Below are positions 26,440 to 34,608 of a stretch of DNA of 64,000 nt, piece by piece (position 1 is the stretch's first letter; every line of letters starts with the position of its first letter). The translations under genes and the position numbers were made by a program. The DNA lies in assembly GCA_019637635.1 (NCBI GenBank), contig JAHBVI010000012.1, forward strand, positions 1-64,000. The letters run 5' to 3'. The notes under the pieces are model-generated. The model was not told where the DNA came from and made no database searches. It saw nothing but the letters and a program-made list of their open reading frames with translations. The stretch comes from Anaerolineae bacterium. Its GTDB lineage: Bacteria; Chloroflexota; Anaerolineae; Promineifilales; Promineifilaceae.

Positions 26440-28109
26440 TGGCTGAACTGCTTGACCCAACTGATTTAGAAGAATTAACCCGGCACTATTGGCAGACAAA
26501 GGACAAGTCCAGCAATGATTCCTGGGATGAGTATTTGATCTGTGCTGAATCAGATAGGGAGAAAAAAGATTACTCGTTGTTGGCATATGAAATGGCTTAT
26601 GCAGACAGTCGGCGCAATACTCAAGATAAAACAAAGAGATATTTGCCACCACTCTATTCTAATACAACGTTGGTCATTTTAGTGGGTGAGACGTGGGAGC
26701 CAATCTTTCAATCTATATGGGCGCACAACCCACAGCGGCTTGTCCCTGTAGTTAATAAACAGTATCCAAACAGATCCAAGAATCTTAACCACTGCAGCGG
26801 TGCCCTGGTGGATGGTAATGATTACTGGAACGGAATTAGTGATATGTTACAGAAACTGTTACGCCTGCCCCCAAGAGGGGAAGCATGGAAATTATTGGAT
26901 AGATTGCCTACTGTTACCCTCAACAGCAATCAAGCTGCAAATAATTACCAACCGGTAGAGGATGAACCAGAACAGGTCTTCAGCTTTCTGCAAACACACT
27001 TACGCACGGATCTGCTCAACCCAGATTGTCAGGTGGTAGTAGACATTACCGGGGCTAAAAAAACAATGGTGGCTGGGGCGTTTATGCTGGCGGCCTATAG
27101 CCATGCACAAATTTGTTATGTGGATACGGATAGGCATTACACCGGCCGTCCCTATGGCTACTCCTGCCATTTTCGCACCGTTAGCAACCCTATCAAGGCG
27201 CTCGCCCTACAAACCTGGGACAAAGTTGGCAAATTGTATGACCAATATGACTTTGCCGGCGCACTAAACTTGCTCCCGGACCATGAAACGTTTCCCCAAA
27301 TTGCTGATTTACGCTGTTTTCTCTCTATGTGCCAGGATTGGGAAAGCCGGCAGTTGCAATCAGCTTGGGAATCAGCCGACAAGTTACCTGATCATCTAAA
27401 GCGATATATCCCCTTAGCGGTTAAGGAACTGCATCAATATATGCCCCAGTCTGGGGAAACGGCTCTCAAACCTGATCTATTCGCAGATGCCCCAACTGTG
27501 GTGATATATGCCTATGACGAACTTTATCGCGTCCAGCGGTTGAAGTCTATGAGAGGGGCTTATAGAGATGCCTTTAGCCGCGCCTATGCTATATATGAAA
27601 CTCTTTTTACCGCCAGGCTTGTTTCTCTTTTCAGGAATTGTGAACTTGATACTTCTTCACTAAATACACATTTGCAGTCGAGTGACGAAAACTGGCAATC
27701 AATTGTTATGACTTTATTGATCAAAATGCAGAGCTACAAAGCCAGAGAGATACTACAAGGTAGAAAAGCCAAGACTAGGGATGGGCGATACCAAATCGAA
27801 ACTAAGTGGAACAGGCAATCAGGCAGCCCTGGTTTTTTACCACTGGAGTTAAGTCCAAAAGAATTGAAAGACAAACGCAATGATATTACACACTCCTATA
27901 TGCCTGTAACTAAAGATGATGTCAATGACATTATTCGCTTAACATTACTGAATTTTGACAACTACTTGAAAGAGTGGGCAACGCCGTCAAACCTGGAAGG
28001 ATTAGAGCGTGAAACGTATTATCAACTTCCTAATTGGAAACAGCTACGCGAGATTTGTAACCTCCATTTTATTCCAGTGCAGGCCGGAGAAGGAGGACAA
28101 CGTGAGTGA
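26439..28109 (+). CDS. CARF-HEPN ribonuclease (Csm6/Csx1-like)
   Basis: 556 aa from ATG 26439 (TGATG overlap with the preceding stop). The CARF region has LVILVGETWEPI and the loop VVVDITGAKKTMVAGAFMLAA. It then reads CYVDTDRHYTGRP, as in TIGR02710-type proteins. The C-terminal HEPN domain carries an R-x4-H motif (KRNDITHSYMPVT, about residue 487), the catalytic signature of Csm6/Csx1 RNases. Expected role: non-specific RNA cleavage when cyclic oligoadenylate made by Cas10 binds the CARF dimer. The next gene (cas10) starts eight bases before this stop. Confidence 0.85.
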   Translation: MAELLDPTDLEELTRHYWQTKDKSSNDSWDEYLICAESDREKKDYSLLAYEMAYADSRRNTQDKTKRYLPPLYSNTTLVILVGETWEPIFQSIWAHNPQRLVPVVNKQYPNRSKNLNHCSGALVDGNDYWNGISDMLQKLLRLPPRGEAWKLLDRLPTVTLNSNQAANNYQPVEDEPEQVFSFLQTHLRTDLLNPDCQVVVDITGAKKTMVAGAFMLAAYSHAQICYVDTDRHYTGRPYGYSCHFRTVSNPIKALALQTWDKVGKLYDQYDFAGALNLLPDHETFPQIADLRCFLSMCQDWESRQLQSAWESADKLPDHLKRYIPLAVKELHQYMPQSGETALKPDLFADAPTVVIYAYDELYRVQRLKSMRGAYRDAFSRAYAIYETLFTARLVSLFRNCELDTSSLNTHLQSSDENWQSIVMTLLIKMQSYKAREILQGRKAKTRDGRYQIETKWNRQSGSPGFLPLELSPKELKDKRNDITHSYMPVTKDDVNDIIRLTLLNFDNYLKEWATPSNLEGLERETYYQLPNWKQLREICNLHFIPVQAGEGGQRE

Positions 28110-29817
28110 CGAAACTTATTTGTTTGGCGCCGAAGTAAATCGCATTCAAGATACCTTGTTTGCGGCTGGTTTACAACGACAGGTGGTGGGTGGTAGTCGT
28201 TTGCTGGCCGTCTTCACAGAAGCGGCAGCTAAGAAGGCAGCCAGCGAATACGGGGCAAGAGAGGTGATTGTCAAGGCTGGGGGGATGTTTCGCATCATTT
28301 TTGCCGATGGGAAGCAAGCGGTGGCCTTTGGGGATTTTGTTACTAGCAGTTACCATCTTTTGTTGGATGGGGCTATGTCTGTATCACCGCCCGTGTTATT
28401 TGAAGATCGTGGTATAAGCAACTGTGACCCCAATGAGATGGCCTGCCACAGCAACGGGAAAGTGCCGTGCTTCACCTGTGCCAACAGGCAATTAGAGGAA
28501 AATATGGGGCGGTTGAAGCGAGAGCGGTTGTTCACTACCACTTCCCCCCATGCCCCCACGCACGCCTTTTGCCAGTCATCTGGTATCCAATTGGCTGAAC
28601 ATTGGGAGCCGTTAGCTGGTGATAGTGAAGAATATATCAGCGGCCCGGCCCGGCGTATGAAGGAAGTGGGACATGTAGAAAAGAAGGGCCAACCCATCAC
28701 AGATACGGATGAGAAAGAGGGGTTTCTCTTCAAAATTCGAGAGGTCATTCCTAACAAAGAGCATCGCACTTGGAGATGGGCTAGACGACCGGAGGAAATT
28801 GCTGCCTGGGACGCAACGCAGAATAATGTGGCTTATCTGGTAGCCGATGGCAATAACATGGGTAAATACTTTTCCCATTGCCGTACACCAGCACAGCGGC
28901 GAGAACTCTCTGAAGCTTTGCTACGGATCGTGTATGAAACGATTGCGGATCCTATTTCTACGCTGGCAGACAGGCTATTTAATAGTTACCTTCGGCAAAG
29001 TAAGTCTGAGCATTTGCCCTTACTACCTCTTATTGCCGCCGGAGATGATGTATTTGTGTTATTGCCGGCCCTGTATGCTCTGGATTATGCTCGCCATTTT
29101 TGCCTGAGATTCAGTGAAAGAATGAATAAACAGGCGGAAGAGATGGGACTCTTTGAAGGGCTGCCACCTATTACCATGAGTGCGGTCGTTGTCTATTGCA
29201 AACAGAGCTACCCTTACTTATTAGCGCATCAACTGGGGGAGGAATTACTAAAGCAGACAAAACGGGTGGTGAAGACGGCCGGGCCGCGAGTTGGCTGGCA
29301 TTCGGCCGTTTCTTTCGAGGTGATTATTGGTAGTGCTGGCAGTAACGGCCGTGCCCACACCGGTAAGTATCGCCCTGGCTTGCGCACTTATTGGGCTGAT
29401 GATTTGCCAGACGATGATGAGGCACTATCCCGCGCCTTGCCCTTAAAACGTCTGTTTGACCAACGGCTATCCCTGGACAGCCCGCATCCTCAAGAACAAT
29501 TGCCTGCCAAACGACGGGCAGAACTACGGACTTTGTTTGACCGGCCTCCCGGAGAGGGTGATCTCACATTCGAGCAGTGGAATAACCAGTTAGTCCGACT
29601 ATTGCAGCGAACTGAAGCCACCAGTTCTAAAGAGGTAAGGGAGCGAGTGGAGTGGGCTTTGGCGGGGTTGGGAAGTGCGCCAACGGCCAAGGATAGGGCC
29701 GGCTGGCGTGCTGCCCCAAAGGAAATGGGCTTATATTGGGCACATGGCTTGCCAGATTTACTGGCCTTATGGCCCTATGCCCAATCACTAGATGAAGATT
29801 TGGCACAGTATGGATAA
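28102..29817 (+). CDS. cas10: Type III Cas10, cyclase active, no HD domain
   Basis: 571 aa from GTG 28102, five bases after AGGAGG, overlapping the previous gene. A zinc-binding cluster is present near residues 108-128 (CDPNEMACHSNGKVPCFTC). The two palm domains have the expected features: LVADGNNMGKYF near residue 249 and the cyclase motif IAAGDDVFVLL with GDD at 314-316. No N-terminal HD nuclease is seen, so target ssDNA cleavage is unlikely while cyclic oligoadenylate synthesis should be intact. Small HD-less Cas10 proteins occur in several III-B and III-D loci. The companion Csx10, Csx19-like and Csm3-like genes favour III-D. Confidence 0.9.
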   Translation: MSDETYLFGAEVNRIQDTLFAAGLQRQVVGGSRLLAVFTEAAAKKAASEYGAREVIVKAGGMFRIIFADGKQAVAFGDFVTSSYHLLLDGAMSVSPPVLFEDRGISNCDPNEMACHSNGKVPCFTCANRQLEENMGRLKRERLFTTTSPHAPTHAFCQSSGIQLAEHWEPLAGDSEEYISGPARRMKEVGHVEKKGQPITDTDEKEGFLFKIREVIPNKEHRTWRWARRPEEIAAWDATQNNVAYLVADGNNMGKYFSHCRTPAQRRELSEALLRIVYETIADPISTLADRLFNSYLRQSKSEHLPLLPLIAAGDDVFVLLPALYALDYARHFCLRFSERMNKQAEEMGLFEGLPPITMSAVVVYCKQSYPYLLAHQLGEELLKQTKRVVKTAGPRVGWHSAVSFEVIIGSAGSNGRAHTGKYRPGLRTYWADDLPDDDEALSRALPLKRLFDQRLSLDSPHPQEQLPAKRRAELRTLFDRPPGEGDLTFEQWNNQLVRLLQRTEATSSKEVRERVEWALAGLGSAPTAKDRAGWRAAPKEMGLYWAHGLPDLLALWPYAQSLDEDLAQYG

Positions 29818-29826
29818 GGAGGCGTG

Positions 29827-32184
29827 ATGAGTATTAAACTGACTTTTGAGATTGTGCTTCATTCCGATTATCACGTCAGTGATGGGCAGCGATTTGGCTT
29901 TGCTATAGATTCAACGCTCTTGCGCGATCATAATAAGTCGCCTGTTTTGCGGGGGACGGCCTTAGCAGGCTTGTTGCGTGATGGCTTCTATGATTTACTG
30001 GCCTTACTCAAGAGCAGTGGCCTTACCGCCGAACAAACCCTTGAAGCGGCCGAAGCGCGTTTATTTGGGTTGCCAGAAACGCCAAAATCCTGGGTGTTTA
30101 GCTCAACCAACCCGCTAAAAGAACATAAGGGCGGCCGTTGGGGCAGCGATGATGTCTGGCGAGTACGCATCAATCCCCGTACCCGGCGGAGCGATCCCCA
30201 AAAGTTGTTTGTCCAGGAGAAGGGAGACGGCCGTTTGCGCTTCACCTTCACTGCCACCTGTGACGAGGAAACGGCCCAAAGCCGGGCGGATGCCGCGCTG
30301 TTGGTGGCGGTGGCTGGTATGGTGTGCCATCTCGGTTCTGGGCGGCGACGTGGGTCTGGGCATTGCCAATTCATACTCCTGGCGGCCGAGAATTTTATCG
30401 AGCGAAGCAGTGAAAATGACTCATGGCATGATGTAGCCCTGGTAGTTTTTCAATCTTATTGGCTGGAAGGTAAGGCGTTGCCAGCCGCTCCAGCCAAAAA
30501 CGCCAGCCCTATGGATGCAGAGAATGGAGAGGTCAGGCGATTCCGCATCATCGCCCGGTTAGCCGAGCCTGTTATCGTCGCGGATAAATCCCAGGTAGCC
30601 AATGCTTTTGAAACCTTAAAGACTATACCAGGAACTGTTTTGCTGGGAGCATTAGCCAATCGAACCGCCAAACACACCCAATTGAAAGAAGGCACACCTG
30701 AACACAAGCAGTTTGTAAAGATGTTCTTTCGTGGGGGTGTGGCGGTAACAGGCTTGCTGCCGGCAATGGGGGAATCGCTTTTGTATCCTTCACTTAAAGC
30801 ACCCCAATCCTGGGCACAATGTGAATTACATCCCACATTCACCAAAGAACGCTCGCAGCAATCACACCCCTTTCACGATCTCTCCGAAACAGTTGCCCAA
30901 AACAAATGTAGCGATAACACTTGTGACGGCCAGCTAAAATCTGTGAGTGGTTTTATTAACCTCAGGGGTGAACGTAGCTATCACGATGTACAAACCAGCG
31001 AGGAAATCCATATTACGATGAACCGTCAAACGGGGCGGGTGGCTGAAGGGAATCTATATACCTATCAAATGATTCAGGCCGGACAGTGGTTTATCGGAGA
31101 GTTGACCTGTGTGCCTGGGATGTGGGCTGAGTTGCAGGAAAAGACAGGGCTGCGCCTGGGCAAGATTTTCTCTATTCGCCTGGGCAAGGCCACCCGGCGT
31201 GGTTATGGTTTAACCCATCTATATTTGGAGGAAATGGACGCAGAGGAACCATCTAGTTGGGCATTAAAAAGTTTGAGCGAACGGCTGGCACAAGGAGAGG
31301 CAAAAACGAAAGTCAATGTCACCATGTTGTTTCTAACGGATGCTATTTTGATTGACCGTTGGGGGCGGTTTAGGCAGGGAATAGACCGGGCTGCTTTGGT
31401 GGAGTTGCTCGGTGTGGACGAGAAACAGGTTGGTAATGAGGTGGAAGCGTTTGTGAACGGCCGTATCGTGGACAGCTTCAACACCCACCGCCAGATGCCA
31501 CGCTGGCGTGATGAGGCTATCACGGCCGGCTCCATGGTGCGGTTCACCCTAAGCGGCCTTCAGCATGAGGCAATGCTCGCCGCTTTGCAAAAAGTAGAAA
31601 AGGAAGGAATAGGTTTACGCCGCCAGGAAGGCTTTGGCTGTGTGGCCTTTAATCATCCTATTTTTGAAGCACAACCAAAATTAGACGGGATTTCTCTTTC
31701 TGATATGAAGGAGGCTTTGACTCAATTATCACCTGCCAGCACCCAAGCAGATGAGGCCATAAAGATCATTCATAATGAATTAGATTACGCCCGGAACACC
31801 TGGCAGAAGGAACTAGATGACCATCAACGGCAGCATCCACAGCTTTGGAAAGAGACTCTTAATGACAGTTATGAACCGGTGGCGCGACTGATTTATCTAT
31901 ACCGATATCGTTCAGTAACTGATTTACTGACCTGGTTTGAGGGGAACGGCCGTTCTCTGGAAAACGCGCAAAACCTGTGGGGAGATCATAAACTGGTTGG
32001 CCGGGATGAACAATCAAAACTAGACGAGGCAGTCATAAAAGAAGTAAAAGGGTTATTACAGAAATTAAAAGATAAGCCACAGGGCCACCAGACAGTAGGG
32101 ATGACCCTATTAGCCAGCCGATTGGGTGAACAGATTAACAGCAATCGCAAAGGACAACGGCCGAAGGAGAAAACGAATGCCTGA
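29827..32184 (+). CDS. csx10: Csm3-like/Csx10-like RAMP fusion protein
   Basis: 785 aa; ATG 29827 has AGGAGG four bases upstream (a GTG at 29824 is too close). An N-terminal Cas7/Csm3-like RAMP covers about residues 1-190 (SPVLRGTALAGLLRDGFY and LGSGRRRGSGHCQF). The second part is Csx10/Cas5-like: IIARLAEPVIVADKSQ, TIPGTVLLGALANR, a Cys pair near CSDNTCDGQLKSVSGF, GNLYTYQMIQAGQWFIGEL and the G-rich LGKATRRGYGLTHLYL. A further RAMP-like piece ends at GIGLRRQEGFGCVAFNHP. The last ~150 residues are helical. Csx10 is a type III-D marker. Expected role: Cas5-like cap plus one Cas7 backbone unit. Fusion of these is notable. Confidence 0.8.
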   Translation: MSIKLTFEIVLHSDYHVSDGQRFGFAIDSTLLRDHNKSPVLRGTALAGLLRDGFYDLLALLKSSGLTAEQTLEAAEARLFGLPETPKSWVFSSTNPLKEHKGGRWGSDDVWRVRINPRTRRSDPQKLFVQEKGDGRLRFTFTATCDEETAQSRADAALLVAVAGMVCHLGSGRRRGSGHCQFILLAAENFIERSSENDSWHDVALVVFQSYWLEGKALPAAPAKNASPMDAENGEVRRFRIIARLAEPVIVADKSQVANAFETLKTIPGTVLLGALANRTAKHTQLKEGTPEHKQFVKMFFRGGVAVTGLLPAMGESLLYPSLKAPQSWAQCELHPTFTKERSQQSHPFHDLSETVAQNKCSDNTCDGQLKSVSGFINLRGERSYHDVQTSEEIHITMNRQTGRVAEGNLYTYQMIQAGQWFIGELTCVPGMWAELQEKTGLRLGKIFSIRLGKATRRGYGLTHLYLEEMDAEEPSSWALKSLSERLAQGEAKTKVNVTMLFLTDAILIDRWGRFRQGIDRAALVELLGVDEKQVGNEVEAFVNGRIVDSFNTHRQMPRWRDEAITAGSMVRFTLSGLQHEAMLAALQKVEKEGIGLRRQEGFGCVAFNHPIFEAQPKLDGISLSDMKEALTQLSPASTQADEAIKIIHNELDYARNTWQKELDDHQRQHPQLWKETLNDSYEPVARLIYLYRYRSVTDLLTWFEGNGRSLENAQNLWGDHKLVGRDEQSKLDEAVIKEVKGLLQKLKDKPQGHQTVGMTLLASRLGEQINSNRKGQRPKEKTNA

Positions 32185-33994
32185 GTATTTTATTACCGCT
32201 CATTTGGTCTTAGAGAGTGCCTTGCATATCGGCAGTGGCAAGGGAGGCGATCCCACAGATGCGCCCATACGCCGGGCCAGGGACGGCCGTTTGCTCATTC
32301 CAGGAACGGCCGTTGCCGGCAGCCTGCGTTCTGCAGCCACCCGATTGGCCCCGCGACTGGGTTTTGATAGGTGCCAGGCATTAGATAGGCAGGATTATAA
32401 GAAGCCATGTGGGTGTCCTGTGTGTCAAGTGTTTGGGGATGTCAACCCAATGGAGAAACCAACACCAGAACCAGACGATTGGATTGAGGCCATCGCTTCT
32501 CGCTTATGGATTCAAGACGCCTTTGCAGAGGCAATAGTCCCCACCTTTGTGCGGGATGGGGTAGGCATTGACCACAAATCTGGACATGCTTCCCAACATG
32601 TCAAGTTTGATTATGAAGTAATCCCCCGTCATACAGCATTTATCTTGACGATGCGGCTGGCTTATAACCTGGGCGAGTCTAAACAGCAGCTGGTTGACAA
32701 GGCAACTGAACAAAAGATATGGATGTTATTGACGGCCGTATTAACTGAATGGGAGCAAGGGCGTGGCCAGCTAGGAGGTAATATTGCTCGCGGTTTGGGG
32801 CGGTTTACTCTGGAAAAGCTGACCTGTTCTCAGCCTGAATTGAAAACACCCGCTCAATTGATAGATTATCTGAAAGCCATGAATCGAGCAGATGTTAGCA
32901 AGCCACTCAAGGATTGGCCAGAAGAATGGCTGCAAAAGGCACGACAGGCAGTAGAAAAGCAGAAGGAAAGCGATCGTTTCCAAACCATTGCTTCCTGCTT
33001 CGTCACTGTAAAGTTCACCCTCAAGTTCACCGATTTTTTCCTGCAAAATGATCCATTGGTGGCCTTTATCACTGGTTTTGATCACGCTCCTTTGGTGGAA
33101 AAGTTAACCGATGATGGCCTGGGTAATCCTGTGCTGGCCGGTTCCAGCCTTCGCGGCGTACTGCGCAGCCAGGCAGGAAAGATTATCCGTACCCTCTATA
33201 CAGCCTACTGCCTGGATAACGCCAGCGACCCCACCCAAACGTTCCTATTAAACTGCCCCTCTTGCGACGTATTAGAGGATAACGACGGCGCAGCAATTGC
33301 CAGTTGTTATAGCCGCCTGAACCTGGATAGGGAAGAAGAGCGGCTTCACGAATGGCAAGAAGCTGATTTTTGCCTGACCTGCCAGCTTTTTGGCAATCAG
33401 GAACGAGGCAGTCGCCTTTGGATTCGAGACGCTGTCTGGAGCAAACCAGATGAGGCAACCTGGCAGGCACAGGACTTTCTGGCAATAGACCGATTTACAG
33501 GTGGTGGCCTGGATGGGGCCAAGTTTGATGCCGCGCCATTGACCATGGCAGAGTTTGAAACGGCCGTTACGCTTCACAATCCAGCAGAATGGGAATTGGG
33601 ACTCTTAGCACTGCTACTACGCGACCTGGCTGATAAACGGCTGACATTAGGTTTTGGGGCGGCCAAGGGGTATGGCCGGGTGCAGGCCACTGATTTTATC
33701 TGGGAGATTGGCTATCTGCATAAGGATGACCTGGCGGAAAACGGTCGGGACTTATGGCCGCCCCTCACACCTCAAGCAAGCGGCATTTACCAGTTGGCTC
33801 AATATACACCACCAGCATGGCTACCTGATGATTGGCAAGATCATGCTGCGAAATGGGTAGAACAGTTTAACGACAAGGTGGAGAGTTTTAGGCAATCTAA
33901 GTATGTCAGGCAACTGGCCCAAGACTCATTTTTCGGTACGGATGTGGAGAGGCTTTACGGCCGTTCCCGGACAGAGGTAAATATTCATGAATAA
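32177..33994 (+). CDS. Double Cas7 (Csm3-like) RAMP protein
   Basis: 605 aa from ATG 32177, overlapping the csx10-like stop by eight bases. Two Csm3-like RAMP units follow each other. Unit 1 reads ALHIGSGKGGDPTDAPI, LIPGTAVAGSLRSAA, zinc motif CGCPVCQVFGD and GGNIARGLGRF. Unit 2 reads VLAGSSLRGVLRSQAG, CPSCDVL with CLTCQLFGN, and LGFGAAKGYGRVQ. Csm3-family Asp residues that cut target RNA may be present (a DRCQALD and an AIDRFTGGGLDGA loop), but cannot be assigned with certainty. Tandem Cas7 fusion resembles steps seen in III-D/III-E evolution. The next gene starts eight bases before this stop. Confidence 0.88.
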   Translation: MPEYFITAHLVLESALHIGSGKGGDPTDAPIRRARDGRLLIPGTAVAGSLRSAATRLAPRLGFDRCQALDRQDYKKPCGCPVCQVFGDVNPMEKPTPEPDDWIEAIASRLWIQDAFAEAIVPTFVRDGVGIDHKSGHASQHVKFDYEVIPRHTAFILTMRLAYNLGESKQQLVDKATEQKIWMLLTAVLTEWEQGRGQLGGNIARGLGRFTLEKLTCSQPELKTPAQLIDYLKAMNRADVSKPLKDWPEEWLQKARQAVEKQKESDRFQTIASCFVTVKFTLKFTDFFLQNDPLVAFITGFDHAPLVEKLTDDGLGNPVLAGSSLRGVLRSQAGKIIRTLYTAYCLDNASDPTQTFLLNCPSCDVLEDNDGAAIASCYSRLNLDREEERLHEWQEADFCLTCQLFGNQERGSRLWIRDAVWSKPDEATWQAQDFLAIDRFTGGGLDGAKFDAAPLTMAEFETAVTLHNPAEWELGLLALLLRDLADKRLTLGFGAAKGYGRVQATDFIWEIGYLHKDDLAENGRDLWPPLTPQASGIYQLAQYTPPAWLPDDWQDHAAKWVEQFNDKVESFRQSKYVRQLAQDSFFGTDVERLYGRSRTEVNIHE

Positions 33995-34607
33995 GGGACC
34001 CAAAACCGCCCAGGAGTTCATTGACGAAGCGTTTGCCAAAGCAGATGCTGCTGTTAAGGAACAGCGAAATGCCACCAATCTATTCATTTGGGGTGGCCGA
34101 TTCGCCGAAGATAATGAAAGTGACTTGCCCCAATTGGTTCAATTTTTGCAGGCATGGCAAGCGGACAGCAGCCTTGCTTTCACATGGGCCATGGTGGAAG
34201 AGGTGGAGCATTTTTATGTGAGACCTACTTCATTGAAAGAAATGATACAGGACCATGACCAGATTGAACGGGTACGTCTGTTTGGGCCAGAAGGGGATTT
34301 GTCTATTCGGCGAGATGCAGACATGCTCTATTGGCACTTTATCAGTGAGACACATCAGCAAGTGCCTGTAGGCCCAATTTTTAATCCCGTTTCCTTTTGG
34401 GATGAAGCAACTAATCAAGGTCGCACATTTGCTTGCCATGAACAATGTTATTACCAATGGCGGCGAGATGTAAGGGAACGGCGAGTGACGCATAAGTGGG
34501 CATCTGATGTTGCTCTGACAGGCAAACAGTATTTGCGACAGGCACATTATCTGGAAAACGGCCGTATCGCTTTTGTGCGCTACGTGGATTTTAAGGAGGC
34601 AAAATAG
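33987..34607 (+). CDS. csx19: Csx19-like CRISPR-associated protein (TIGR03984 type)
   Basis: 206 aa, overlapping the previous gene. Features: LFIWGGRFAEDNES near the start, FTWAMVEEVEHFYV, a VRLFGPEGDLSIRRD strand, MLYWHFI and a C-terminal RVTHKWASDVALTGKQYLRQAHYLENGRIAFVRY. This matches what I recall of TIGR03984/Csx19, a type III-D-linked protein of unknown function. It lies between Cas7-like genes, so it may be a structural part of the effector complex. The identification comes from pattern memory and context, not from a diagnostic active site. Confidence 0.65.
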   Translation: MNKGPKTAQEFIDEAFAKADAAVKEQRNATNLFIWGGRFAEDNESDLPQLVQFLQAWQADSSLAFTWAMVEEVEHFYVRPTSLKEMIQDHDQIERVRLFGPEGDLSIRRDADMLYWHFISETHQQVPVGPIFNPVSFWDEATNQGRTFACHEQCYYQWRRDVRERRVTHKWASDVALTGKQYLRQAHYLENGRIAFVRYVDFKEAK

Positions 34608-34608
34608 G

